Positions 53,449 through 62,067 of a DNA stretch of 64,000 nt are shown one piece after another. The notes under the pieces were generated by a model. The model saw only the letters and a list, made by a program, of their open reading frames with translations. It did no database searches and was not told the DNA's origin. Positions within the stretch are counted from its first letter, which is position 1, and the number at the start of each line of letters is the position of its first letter. The position numbers and the translations under genes were made by a program. The stretch comes from an uncultured beta proteobacterium (GTDB lineage Bacteria; Pseudomonadota; Gammaproteobacteria; Burkholderiales; Burkholderiaceae_C), in the NCBI GenBank assembly GCA_903886275.1, contig CAISLN010000002.1, forward strand, positions 48,596-112,595. The letters are read 5' to 3'.

Positions 53449-56400
53449 ATGAAACGGATGCTTATCAACGCTACGCAGGCTGAAGAACGCCGCCTGGCCA
53501 TTGTCGATGGACAAAAACTCCTCGACTACGAAATCGAAATCGAAGGGCGCGAACAGCGCAAGGGCAATATTTACAAGGCCGTGGTCACTCGCGTGGAGCC
53601 CTCCCTGGAAGCCTGCTTTGTGGACTACGGTGAAGACCGCCACGGCTTTTTGCCCTTCAAGGAAATCTCCAAACAATTCTTCCAGCAAGGTGTCTCCGCC
53701 GGCAATGCCCGCATCCAGGACGCCATCCGCGAAGGCCAGGAGCTGCTGGTGCAGGTCGAAAAAGAAGAACGTGGCAACAAGGGCGCGGCGCTCACCACCT
53801 TCGTCTCTTTGGCCGGCCGCTATGTGGTGCTGATGCCCAACAACCCGCGTGGTGGTGGTGTGAGCCGGCGCATCGAGGGTGAAGACCGTGCCGACCTGAA
53901 GGAAGCACTCGACCAGCTCGAATACCCCAACGGCATGAGCATCATTGCCCGCACCGCCGGCATCGGTCGCACGGCGCCCGAACTGCAGTGGGACCTGAAC
54001 TACCTGCTCAAGCTGTGGACCGCCATTGACGGCGCCGCCAAGGGCACCAAGGGCGCCTTCCTGATTTACCAGGAATCGAGCCTGGTGATCCGCGCCATTC
54101 GCGACTACTTCAACCACGACATCGGCGACATCCTGATCGACACCGACGACGTGTACGAGCAAGCCCAGCAGTTCATGGCCCACGTCATGCCCGAGCATGC
54201 CGCCCGCGTGAAGCGCTACCGCGATGACGCGCCGCTGTTTAGCCGCTTCCAGATCGAACACCAGATCGAATCGGCCTACGCCCGCACCGTGCAACTGCCC
54301 TCGGGCGGCGCCATCGTGATCGACCACACCGAAGCCTTGGTGTCCGTGGACGTGAACTCGGCCCGCGCCATCAAGGGCGGCGACATCGAAGAAACCGCCA
54401 CCCGCACCAACCTGGAAGCGGCCGACGAAGTGGCGCGCCAGATGCGTCTGCGCGACTTGGGTGGCCTGATCGTGATCGACTTTATCGACATGGAAGAGTC
54501 CCGCAACCGCCGCGAAGTGGAAAACCGCTTGCGCGACGCCCTGCGCCAAGACCGTGCCCGTGTGCAGTTCGGCACCATCAGCAAATTCGGCCTGATGGAA
54601 ATGAGCCGCCAGCGCCTGCGCCCGGCTCTCTCCGAAGGTGCATCCATCCCCTGCCCACGTTGCGGCGGCTCCGGTCACATCCGTGACACGGAAAGCTCGG
54701 CCCTGCAAATTTTGCGCATCATCCAGGAAGAGTCGCTCAAGGACAACACGGCTTCGGTGCTGTGCCAGGTCCCGGTCGATGTGGCTTCCTTCTTGCTCAA
54801 CGAAAAGCGTACCGAGATCGCCAAGATCGAACTCAAGCAGCGCATCAACGTGCTCATGGTTCCCAACAAGAACCTGGAAACGCCCAACTACAAGTTGGAG
54901 CGCCTCAAGCACGACGACCCGCGCCTAGACAACATCGAAGCCAGCTACAAAATGGCCGACGAGATGGAAGACGCCACCAGCGTCACACGCCGTTCGCAAG
55001 AGCCCACCAACAAGCAAACCCCGGTCATCAAGGGCGTGTTGCCGGACGCACCCGCACCCATCGTGGCGCCTAAGCCCGAAGTGGCCAAGGTGGCACCGGT
55101 TGCGGCCAAGCCTGTGCTTGCACCCGTGCCTGTGGCGCCGGTAAGCACCGGCTTCTTTGGCTGGATCAAAAACCTGCTGGGTGCGCAAGCGCCGGCGCCC
55201 GTCAAGCCGGTGGCAGTAGCTGCGGTCAAGCTTGAGGAAAAGCGCGACGCACGCCCTCCACGCGAAGGCGGCCGTGATGGCGCGCGCGGTGGACGCAGTG
55301 AAGGTGGTCGCGGTGGTCGCAGTGAAGGTGGTCGCAGTGAAGGTGGTCGCGGACCGCGTGGCGAAGGCCGTGGCGGTGAAGCGACTCGCGGACCGCGTGG
55401 CGAAGGCCGTGGCGGCGAGCGTCCCGAAGGTCAACGCAGCGAGGGCCAACGCCCTGAAGCAGCTGGCGAAGGTGGCCGTGGTGGACGCGGTGGACGCGGT
55501 GGCGAGCGCAGTGAGCGTGGTGGTGAGCGTGCCCCGGTACAGCAGCGCGAGCGTTTTGATGCCGAAGCCAAACCCATGGCCGTTGAGGCTGTGGGCGTGG
55601 ATGCAGGCAACCCGGACAACCGCGAACAGCGCCCCGAGCGCGCACCGCGTCCCGAGCGTGGTGAACGCCAGGAACGCGGTGGCGAGCGCGGTGCTGAGCG
55701 CAATGAACGTGGTGGCGAGCGCGGCAATCGCCCTGCCCGTCCTGAGCGCGTAGAAGCCGCTGAAGGCGCGCAAGGCAATAGCCGCCCCGCAGAGCGCGAA
55801 GAAAATCGTGACGCCAACCGCGAAGAGAATCGCGAAGCCAATCCCGATGCCAACCGTGGCGAAGCCGGCGGCGAAGGTGCGGACGGTCAACGCGGCGAAG
55901 GCCGTGGTCGCGGCAACCGCGGCGGCCGTGGCCGTGGCGGCGAGCGCGGACCGCGTCCCGAAGGCATAAACCCCCAAGGCGAAGGCCAGGTTCAGCAAGC
56001 CATGTTTGTGCCCGAAGGAAGCCCACCAGCCGCACCGCTGATTGAAGAGGGCAATGAGCCACGCAACAACGGTGAGCCGCGTGAAAAGCGTTCCCGTGAC
56101 CGCTATGGCCGCGACCGTGGCCCGCGCACCGAGCGTCCCGCACGCCATGAGTTCACCGAGCAGGGTGTGAGCGAAATGCCAGCTGTAGCGCCCGTCGCTG
56201 TGTACGCAGCGCAGGAAGCCCAAGCGGTTACCAGCGTTGCGCCAACAACCGTGGTGACTGACATCCCAGCAGTGCGGGTTGAGGCCGCACCGGTTGCGGT
56301 AGCAGTTGCGCAGGCAGCAGTTGTGCCTGCAGCTCCAGTAGCAGTTGCGCCTGTAGCAATTGCACCGGTGGTGCGCGCCGAGCCTGCCCCCAAGGCAGTC

Positions 56401-56694
56401 GCGGCACCCGCTGTAGCAGCCGCCACAGGCAGCATGCCCAAGGTGACCGGCTATGCCCTGCCCCAGGATGACCTGATTCAGGTGGCCCAGGGCTCGGGTC
56501 TGCAGTGGGTCAACACCAGTGCCGACAGCGTGGCCAAGGCCCAGGCAGCGATGGCTGCCGAGGCACAGGCCGTGCATGTGCCGCGTGTGCGCCCCGCCGC
56601 AGTGAATGTGGACGCCGGTCCGCTGGTGCTGGTGGAAACCAAGCGCGATCTGCGCAACATGACGCTGCCGTTTGAAGAAGACAGCAAGGCTTAA
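53449..56694 (+). CDS. rne: ribonuclease E
   Basis: Main endonuclease of RNA decay and rRNA/tRNA processing. 1081 residues. Catalytic half: S1 domain ([25 protein letters not shown]), 5'-sensor and DNase I-like region with metal-binding Asp near 300 ([10 protein letters not shown]) and 345 ([11 protein letters not shown]), and the Zn-link CPRCGGSG around 402-409. The C-terminal half is a disordered scaffold rich in Arg, Gly and Glu, with SEGGRGG, GEGRGGE and ERGGERG-type repeats, then an Ala/Val/Pro-rich part and a conserved-looking end ([27 protein letters not shown]). AAGGA precedes ATG 53449. Closed by a strong terminator. Confidence 0.97.
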   Translation: MKRMLINATQAEERRLAIVDGQKLLDYEIEIEGREQRKGNIYKAVVTRVEPSLEACFVDYGEDRHGFLPFKEISKQFFQQGVSAGNARIQDAIREGQELLVQVEKEERGNKGAALTTFVSLAGRYVVLMPNNPRGGGVSRRIEGEDRADLKEALDQLEYPNGMSIIARTAGIGRTAPELQWDLNYLLKLWTAIDGAAKGTKGAFLIYQESSLVIRAIRDYFNHDIGDILIDTDDVYEQAQQFMAHVMPEHAARVKRYRDDAPLFSRFQIEHQIESAYARTVQLPSGGAIVIDHTEALVSVDVNSARAIKGGDIEETATRTNLEAADEVARQMRLRDLGGLIVIDFIDMEESRNRREVENRLRDALRQDRARVQFGTISKFGLMEMSRQRLRPALSEGASIPCPRCGGSGHIRDTESSALQILRIIQEESLKDNTASVLCQVPVDVASFLLNEKRTEIAKIELKQRINVLMVPNKNLETPNYKLERLKHDDPRLDNIEASYKMADEMEDATSVTRRSQEPTNKQTPVIKGVLPDAPAPIVAPKPEVAKVAPVAAKPVLAPVPVAPVSTGFFGWIKNLLGAQAPAPVKPVAVAAVKLEEKRDARPPREGGRDGARGGRSEGGRGGRSEGGRSEGGRGPRGEGRGGEATRGPRGEGRGGERPEGQRSEGQRPEAAGEGGRGGRGGRGGERSERGGERAPVQQRERFDAEAKPMAVEAVGVDAGNPDNREQRPERAPRPERGERQERGGERGAERNERGGERGNRPARPERVEAAEGAQGNSRPAEREENRDANREENREANPDANRGEAGGEGADGQRGEGRGRGNRGGRGRGGERGPRPEGINPQGEGQVQQAMFVPEGSPPAAPLIEEGNEPRNNGEPREKRSRDRYGRDRGPRTERPARHEFTEQGVSEMPAVAPVAVYAAQEAQAVTSVAPTTVVTDIPAVRVEAAPVAVAVAQAAVVPAAPVAVAPVAIAPVVRAEPAPKAVAAPAVAAATGSMPKVTGYALPQDDLIQVAQGSGLQWVNTSADSVAKAQAAMAAEAQAVHVPRVRPAAVNVDAGPLVLVETKRDLRNMTLPFEEDSKA
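55347..55415 (+). repeat. direct 30-base repeat in the rne scaffold region
   Basis: The 30 bases at 55347-55376 recur at 55386-55415, a 39-base period, encoding [10 protein letters not shown] in an Arg-Gly-rich stretch. Shorter GGTCGCAGTGAAGGT repeats precede it. This indicates repeat expansion in the unstructured scaffold. Confidence 0.85.
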
Positions 56695-56712
56695 GCACTT
56701 CAGCGTTTGAGC

Positions 56713-56744
56713 AAAAAAGGGGCACCGTTTGGTGCCCCTTTTTT
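56713..56744. terminator. bidirectional terminator after rne
   Basis: AAAAAAGGGGCACC pairs with GGTGCCCCTTTTTT around GTTT. It can serve both rne and the convergent GGDEF gene. Confidence 0.93.
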
Positions 56745-56812
56745 CATCTACTCAACGTTGCGGCTTGCGGTATCCCCTAGCAAAGCCCCGTGCAATGGAA
56801 AATGCGCAGGGG

Positions 56813-57874
56813 CTAAAGACGCACCACATTGGCCGTGTCGGCCAACAGGCCCTGGCGCGACAGGGCGCCAAAGCTGTGCACCTGGTTGCCGCCATTGCGC
56901 CGTCCGTAATCGACGGCACGCTCGGCGCGCTCGAGTGCGATCACGGGAGAATCGTCTGCAGTGATGCGGGTAAAACCGGCGCAGGCCGTGGCATGGCCTA
57001 CTTGGGGAAAATTGAACCTCTCCGTGTTCACCCGAAAGCGCTCAAACGCGGCCAACACCAGCGCCTCTTCGGGGCAGTGCATCAACACGGCAAACTGGTC
57101 GCCACCGAGCCGGTAGATGCGGTCATAGGTGCGAAAGGTGTTGTTCAAAATGCGGGCCAGCAGCAGCAGCACTTCCTCGGCCACCAAGTGGCCACTCTTC
57201 TCGTCGATGGCGTCGAAGTGGTCCACGCGGATCGTTCCCAACCAGTAATTGGGCGGCACCCGGTGGCGGCGCTCCTGACCCGATACGGGCTTTCCTGCCA
57301 GCAGTTCCGGGCCTGCACCCTCGTCCATCTCGTCCAATACGGCGCTGTAAAAGGTGTCATCGAGTGACTTGCGATTGAGCAAACCGGTCAGGCCGTCGCG
57401 GTTGCTATAGGCCAGCAGGTGGTACATATTGCGAAACACATGCAGCACCACGTTTATGGTTTCCCGCTCATCAGGGCCCAAGGCCTGGGGCGAATGAATT
57501 TCAAGCACCCCCTGGGCGTCGCCACGTGCACCGTCAAATAGCGGCAAATAGCTAAAGTGTGGACCGGCGTCGCCCTCCAGTGCCACTTCAAACGGGCTTC
57601 CGCTCTGGATGCAGCGCAATCGCTCTTGGTCGTCTGCCAGATGGGGCAGGGCCGCAAAATCGACCCGCAGCGGGTCTATCACCGTGCCGCCCCCTCCGGC
57701 GTCGAGCCGCACCAATTGCAGCCAGCGACTGCCTCCCTCCGCGCTGGCGACCACGACGATGACAACGCGCTGCAGCGGCAGCAGGTCAATCAAGGCCTTG
57801 GCCATGGTCAGCTCCAGCAGCTCCCGCTCGCGGTGGTCGGTCAGCCTCGTCAGATGTTCGATCAGTGTTGCCAT
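56813..57874 (-). CDS. GAF-GGDEF protein with degenerate GGDQF motif
   Basis: 353 residues. The N-terminal 150 residues look like a GAF-type sensor; the C-terminal part is a GGDEF domain: SNRDGLTGLLNRKSLDDTF, the metal-site strand RVDHFDAIDEKSGHLVAEEVL, and YRLGGDQFAVLM with GGDQF at 257-261. The fourth signature residue is Gln instead of the catalytic Glu, so diguanylate cyclase activity is doubtful; it may bind nucleotide as a receptor or be inactive. Convergent with rne and downstream of the hem genes. Confidence 0.9.
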   Translation of the reverse strand: MATLIEHLTRLTDHRERELLELTMAKALIDLLPLQRVVIVVVASAEGGSRWLQLVRLDAGGGGTVIDPLRVDFAALPHLADDQERLRCIQSGSPFEVALEGDAGPHFSYLPLFDGARGDAQGVLEIHSPQALGPDERETINVVLHVFRNMYHLLAYSNRDGLTGLLNRKSLDDTFYSAVLDEMDEGAGPELLAGKPVSGQERRHRVPPNYWLGTIRVDHFDAIDEKSGHLVAEEVLLLLARILNNTFRTYDRIYRLGGDQFAVLMHCPEEALVLAAFERFRVNTERFNFPQVGHATACAGFTRITADDSPVIALERAERAVDYGRRNGGNQVHSFGALSRQGLLADTANVVRL

Positions 57875-57940
57875 TGGCGCATAGTAGTCTGGAACAGCTA
57901 CCGCGTCATCAATGCCAACTTGGCAAGCGCCCGATTTCTG

Positions 57941-59230
57941 TTAGCTGCGGGCGGCCTCCACCAAGGCCTGGCGATAAGCCTCTGTGGCAGCGGCCGTATC
58001 TTGGCGCTGCTCGGCCATGGCGGCAATTGCGCGCCAGGCATCGCGCTTGAGGCCAGCATCCTGCAGCATGGCCAGTGACTGCTTGAGCATTTGCTGCGCC
58101 TTGCCCCACAGGCTCAGCCGCATGCACACCACACCGGCTAGGTACTGCAAAGCGGCATCGCGCGGATTGGCTATTTGCGCCGCCTCTATGCGTGCAAGCC
58201 ATTGCCCCTCGGGGGCCTGACCAGCCGCACCAAAGCCCGACTCCAGCGTGCGCACCAAGCGCACCTTCTGGGCCAGGCTCAGGGCCTCGGGTTGCTCCTG
58301 CATGCGGCTCCATACCGGCAGCAACCATTGGCGCGAAGTGGCGGCGTCACCCTGCTGGTCCAGCAAGCGTTGGGCCGCCTGCATGGCCACGTCGGGCATT
58401 TCGCGCTCGGCTGGCTCCAGCGCATCCCAGGCGCGTTGGAGTTGCACCGGGTCGTGGGCGCCATCGAGGTGTTCCATCGCCAGACCGCGAACAATACTCT
58501 TGCCGGCTACTTCAGAGAAGGCCCTGTGCTTGGTCAATTGGCGCGCCATTTCCAGCGCCTGCAGCGGGCGCCCCGCCATGCGGGCAGCCTTGAAACGCAG
58601 GCGCAGTGCAATGGTGCGGCGCGAAGCGCCCTGGTGCATCAGGTCCAGCCACTCCATGGACTTGGCGGCATCGCGGTCGTCCAGGGCCCAGCGCGCCGCG
58701 CGCAACTGCACACCGTCGCGCATCTCCAGCGCATCACGCGCCTGGGAATGCTCCAGCGCCAACAAGAAGTGTTTTTCGCGCAGATTGCGATCCTGCAGAG
58801 CATGCGCGCTTTCAGCGGCCAGCAGGTGCGACAGGGTGCGCAGGCGCTCGGCATAGCTCAGCGTCTCGCCGCTGCGCGCCACCGCCTCTTCCAGCGATGC
58901 CACCAACTCGGCCGCCTTGCGTGCCCGGATATAACGCCCACCCAACAGGTGCGAAAACGAATCCAGCAGCGCCGCCTGTATGGCGCGCTCCCTTTGCTGC
59001 AAACGCCAGCGCCGCGCCTGCTGCGGAATACCAAAGAAGGCAGACAGCGTGCGCAGGGCAAAGTGCAGCGCGACAAACACCAAGGCCATCAGCAACAAAA
59101 ACAGGTTGAGCGAGATGTCCACCCGGTGCGGTGGCCAGTACAGGGTGACGGTACCGGGGTCATTGCCGGCGAACAGGGCCAGGGCCACGGCCACCGCAAA
59201 AAGCCCCATCAACCAAAGAGCGGCGCGCAA
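57941..59230 (-). CDS. hemY: HemY family membrane-anchored TPR protein
   Basis: 429 residues from TTG 59230. Two N-terminal membrane helices (AALWLMGLFAVAVALALFAG and LNLFLLLMALVFVALHFALR), then a long helical TPR-like cytoplasmic or periplasmic part (HSQARDALEMRDGVQLRAARWALDDRD, DAALQYLAGVVCMRLSLWGKAQQML). The proteobacterial HemY is not the protoporphyrinogen oxidase of that name; it accompanies hemCDX and its role is unclear. An ATG at 59209 is an alternative but would cut into the first helix. Confidence 0.9.
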   Translation of the reverse strand: MRAALWLMGLFAVAVALALFAGNDPGTVTLYWPPHRVDISLNLFLLLMALVFVALHFALRTLSAFFGIPQQARRWRLQQRERAIQAALLDSFSHLLGGRYIRARKAAELVASLEEAVARSGETLSYAERLRTLSHLLAAESAHALQDRNLREKHFLLALEHSQARDALEMRDGVQLRAARWALDDRDAAKSMEWLDLMHQGASRRTIALRLRFKAARMAGRPLQALEMARQLTKHRAFSEVAGKSIVRGLAMEHLDGAHDPVQLQRAWDALEPAEREMPDVAMQAAQRLLDQQGDAATSRQWLLPVWSRMQEQPEALSLAQKVRLVRTLESGFGAAGQAPEGQWLARIEAAQIANPRDAALQYLAGVVCMRLSLWGKAQQMLKQSLAMLQDAGLKRDAWRAIAAMAEQRQDTAAATEAYRQALVEAARS

Positions 59231-59231
59231 A

Positions 59232-60308
59232 CTAACGCCCCCCCGCCGCAGTGGACAAAGCCGCCAGCGTTTCATCGATACGCGGCACCTCCAGCGTGCG
59301 CATCTGCCCCTGTACCTGCAGCAGCAGGGCCTGCGCGGTCTGCGTCTTGCGCGAACCCGCGTCAAAATAATGGCCGATGGCCAGGGCCGCCGTGCCCAGG
59401 TCGCCGCGCGCTGACTCGATCTGGCGCGACAACAGGCCCAAGCGGGCATTGAGCAGGCGCAGCTTGAGATTTTCGCGCAGGAAAAACGACTGCTCCGGAT
59501 TCAGGAGCGCCGCATCCGGGTCTTCAATCCGGCTCACACGCACCAGGCTGCGCAACTCCTCGCGCACCTGCAGGCCCAGCCGGCTCCACCAGGACAGCAC
59601 CGACTCGTCGGCCTTGCGTTTGACGCTGTCTGCGCCCTTGGGGCCGGCGGCACTCGCGCTACCCACGGCATTGGCAATCGGCAGTTCATCGGCCAGGGTG
59701 ACCAGCTCATCGAGCTTGATCAAGAGCGCGGGTGTATCGGACAGTGCGGTGGCCTTGATGCGCGCCACATCGCGGACAATGGCCCTTTGCAACGGGGTCA
59801 GGCGCGGCTGGGCGGCCCGCGTGACGCGCAGGTCGGCACTTTTGAGCGCCGCCAGCAACGGCTCCACGCTGCCGGTGAGCTGAGCCTGCTGCTGTGCCAG
59901 GCGCAAAGAGGAATCGATGTCCACCACCAGGTTTTCATCGCGCGAGCGCGACAGGCTTTGCATCAGGTCTTCGAGCTGGCTGCGCTGCAGCGAGACCTCC
60001 GCCAACCTTGCCTCGGTGACGCTGAGCTTGGCGGCTGTCTCCATGGCCAGATCCTGCGCCTGCTTGGACATGGTGCGCGCCTCACCGGCCTGCACGCCGG
60101 TATCGGCGCTCTGGCGTGCCAACTGCTGCTGCATGCCATTTAACTTTTGCCACACCAGCAGGCTGCCGGCCAGACCGGCTAGCGCCAGCAGGGCCACCAA
60201 CCACAACCAGCGTTGGGGTGTGATCTGCGCCACTGGCAATGCAGCGGGTGCAGGCAGGGCTGCCATAGCCGGCTTGGCGTTGGCAGGAAAATCCGGTTCT
60301 GTACTCAT
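59232..60308 (-). CDS. hemX: HemX family protein (uroporphyrinogen-III C-methyltransferase-like annotation)
   Basis: 358 residues. A single membrane helix (RWLWLVALLALAGLAGSLLVW) after a short Pro/Ala-rich cytoplasmic stretch, then a coiled-coil-like region (LARQSADTGVQAGEARTMSKQAQDLAMETAAKLSVTEARLAEVSLQRSQLEDLMQSL). Although often labelled a methyltransferase, no SAM-binding motif is visible; a scaffold role is more likely. The ATG at 60308 overlaps the hemD stop by four bases. Confidence 0.92.
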   Translation of the reverse strand: MSTEPDFPANAKPAMAALPAPAALPVAQITPQRWLWLVALLALAGLAGSLLVWQKLNGMQQQLARQSADTGVQAGEARTMSKQAQDLAMETAAKLSVTEARLAEVSLQRSQLEDLMQSLSRSRDENLVVDIDSSLRLAQQQAQLTGSVEPLLAALKSADLRVTRAAQPRLTPLQRAIVRDVARIKATALSDTPALLIKLDELVTLADELPIANAVGSASAAGPKGADSVKRKADESVLSWWSRLGLQVREELRSLVRVSRIEDPDAALLNPEQSFFLRENLKLRLLNARLGLLSRQIESARGDLGTAALAIGHYFDAGSRKTQTAQALLLQVQGQMRTLEVPRIDETLAALSTAAGGR

Positions 60309-61096
60309 GCCAGCGATTCTATCGACGCAAGCAGGTCGGGCACGGCCGGACGCGACTCGCACACCAGGCCAAAACCGGCAAGCCGCGCCGCCTGTGCAAT
60401 GCGCGGGTGGGTGGCGAGCGCACGCGCCCCGCTCCAGGACTGCCCCTCTGCCATGCTGCGCAGGTTGGTCAGCGCCTCCGAGCTGCTGAATAACCAGACC
60501 GTTCCGTCGCTGGCGGCCACTTGCAGCAGCGCCAGCGCATTGACGCTGAGCTGCGGCGCGCGGCGCACATAGGCCACCACAAACTCCACCAGCGCGCCGC
60601 GCTCGGCCAGGCGTGCGGCGAACCAGTCGCGCCCCACTCCCTGGGCTGCGGCACTGTCATCGCCACCGTCGCCGCCGTCGGTAGTGCCGCGCACAATGAG
60701 CACGCGCCAGCCCATCCGCACCTGTTGCTGCACCTGCTGCCACAGGGCTTCGGAATCCAATTGCTTGGCCGCATCGTCGGGCGCGTCGATCTGGTCGCTC
60801 GCCACACCGGCCTGCAACAGGGCTTCCCTGCTGCCCGGCCCGGTGACAAAGAAACGCGGACCGGCCAGGTCAAACGCCTGCGGGCGCAGCGCAAAAAACT
60901 GCTGCACCGCATTGGCGCTGACAAACATCAGGGCATCGAATTGGGCCAGGCGTTGCCAAGCCGCGCGCACCGCCTGCGGTTTGGGCGGACCGGCGATTTC
61001 AATCAGTGGCAAGGACAGCGCGTCCAGACCTGCGGCGCGCAAATCAGCCACCCATTTGCCGGCTTGGGAGGCGGGCCGGGTGACGATGACGCGCAT
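60305..61096 (-). CDS. hemD: uroporphyrinogen-III synthase
   Basis: Closes hydroxymethylbilane with ring D inversion in haem/sirohaem synthesis. 263 residues. Low-conservation family recognised by VIVTRPASQAGKWVADLRAAGLDALSLPLIEI, FVSANAVQQFF, FFVTGPGSREALLQAG and LFSSSEALTNL. It overlaps hemC by one base (TGATG) and hemX by four. Confidence 0.95.
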   Translation of the reverse strand: MRVIVTRPASQAGKWVADLRAAGLDALSLPLIEIAGPPKPQAVRAAWQRLAQFDALMFVSANAVQQFFALRPQAFDLAGPRFFVTGPGSREALLQAGVASDQIDAPDDAAKQLDSEALWQQVQQQVRMGWRVLIVRGTTDGGDGGDDSAAAQGVGRDWFAARLAERGALVEFVVAYVRRAPQLSVNALALLQVAASDGTVWLFSSSEALTNLRSMAEGQSWSGARALATHPRIAQAARLAGFGLVCESRPAVPDLLASIESLA

Positions 61097-62013
61097 CAGG
61101 GCTTGGCGTGTGCGGTTTGCACCGCCGCCTGCAATTGACGCGCCACACTTTCGCCCAGGCGCATGGCGCTGGCCGTATCAGTGACGCTGGCCCGGTCGCT
61201 GACCTGGACCAGCGGCAGCGCTCCTTCGGGGTCGCCCCAGGCGGCGCGTATCTCCAGCACATCGGCGCTGAAGGTGGCGTGCGCTGCCAGCGGCATGGAG
61301 CAGCTGCCCCCCATGACGCGGCTGACCGCACGCTCGGCGCTTACCACCAGCCAGGTCGGTATGTGCATCAGGTGCTTGAGGGCCTGCACCACATCGTCGC
61401 GCCCACTGCGCACCTCAATGCCCAAGGCGCCCTGCCCTGCGGCGGGCAGCATCTCAGCAGTCTCAAACACAGTGCGTATGCGCTCGCCCAGGCCCAGGCG
61501 CTTAAGGCCGGCTGCGGCCAGCACGATGCCGTCGTACAGACCCTCGTCGAGCTTGCGCAAGCGGGTGTCGAGGTTGCCGCGCAAGGGCTCAATTTTCAGG
61601 TCCGGTCGCAGGGCGCACAGCAACGCCATGCGGCGCAGGCTGGAGGTGCCCACGGTAGCGCCCTGAGGCAAATCTTGCAGCGTGGCGTAGTTTGGCGAGA
61701 CCCAGGCATCGCGCGGATCTTCGCGCTCCATCACGCAGGCCAGCTCGAAACCAGGCGGCAGCTCCATGGGAACATCTTTGAGCGAGTGCACCGCCAGGTC
61801 GGCGCTACCGTCCTCCAGCGCCGTCTCCAACTCCTTGACGAACAGACCCTTGCCGCCAACCTTGCTGAGCGAGCGGTCCAGAATCTGGTCGCCCAGGGTG
61901 GTCATGCCCAGCAGGGTGACTTGGTGGCCTTGTTGTTCCAGCAGGGATTTGACGTGGTTTGCTTGCCACAAAGCCAGACGGCTTTCGCGGGTGGCGATGG
62001 TGAATTGGTGCAC
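61096..62013 (-). CDS. hemC: hydroxymethylbilane synthase
   Basis: Polymerises four porphobilinogen units on a dipyrromethane cofactor. 305 residues. N-terminal [28 protein letters not shown] with the catalytic Asp, and the cofactor Cys in [13 protein letters not shown] near residue 245. First gene of hemC-hemD-hemX-hemY; divergent from ppc across 54 bases. Confidence 0.97.
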   Translation of the reverse strand: MHQFTIATRESRLALWQANHVKSLLEQQGHQVTLLGMTTLGDQILDRSLSKVGGKGLFVKELETALEDGSADLAVHSLKDVPMELPPGFELACVMEREDPRDAWVSPNYATLQDLPQGATVGTSSLRRMALLCALRPDLKIEPLRGNLDTRLRKLDEGLYDGIVLAAAGLKRLGLGERIRTVFETAEMLPAAGQGALGIEVRSGRDDVVQALKHLMHIPTWLVVSAERAVSRVMGGSCSMPLAAHATFSADVLEIRAAWGDPEGALPLVQVSDRASVTDTASAMRLGESVARQLQAAVQTAHAKP

Positions 62014-62067
62014 TGCGGTTGCCCTGATGTAACGTGATGGTGTGGATGGATGCTAGCATGCTCCCCC

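Noticed and set aside
53383..56577. Long open frames antisense to rne
   Set aside because: They mirror rne codon structure; the Thr/Ala-rich product over the scaffold region comes from the repeats, with no start signal or domain.
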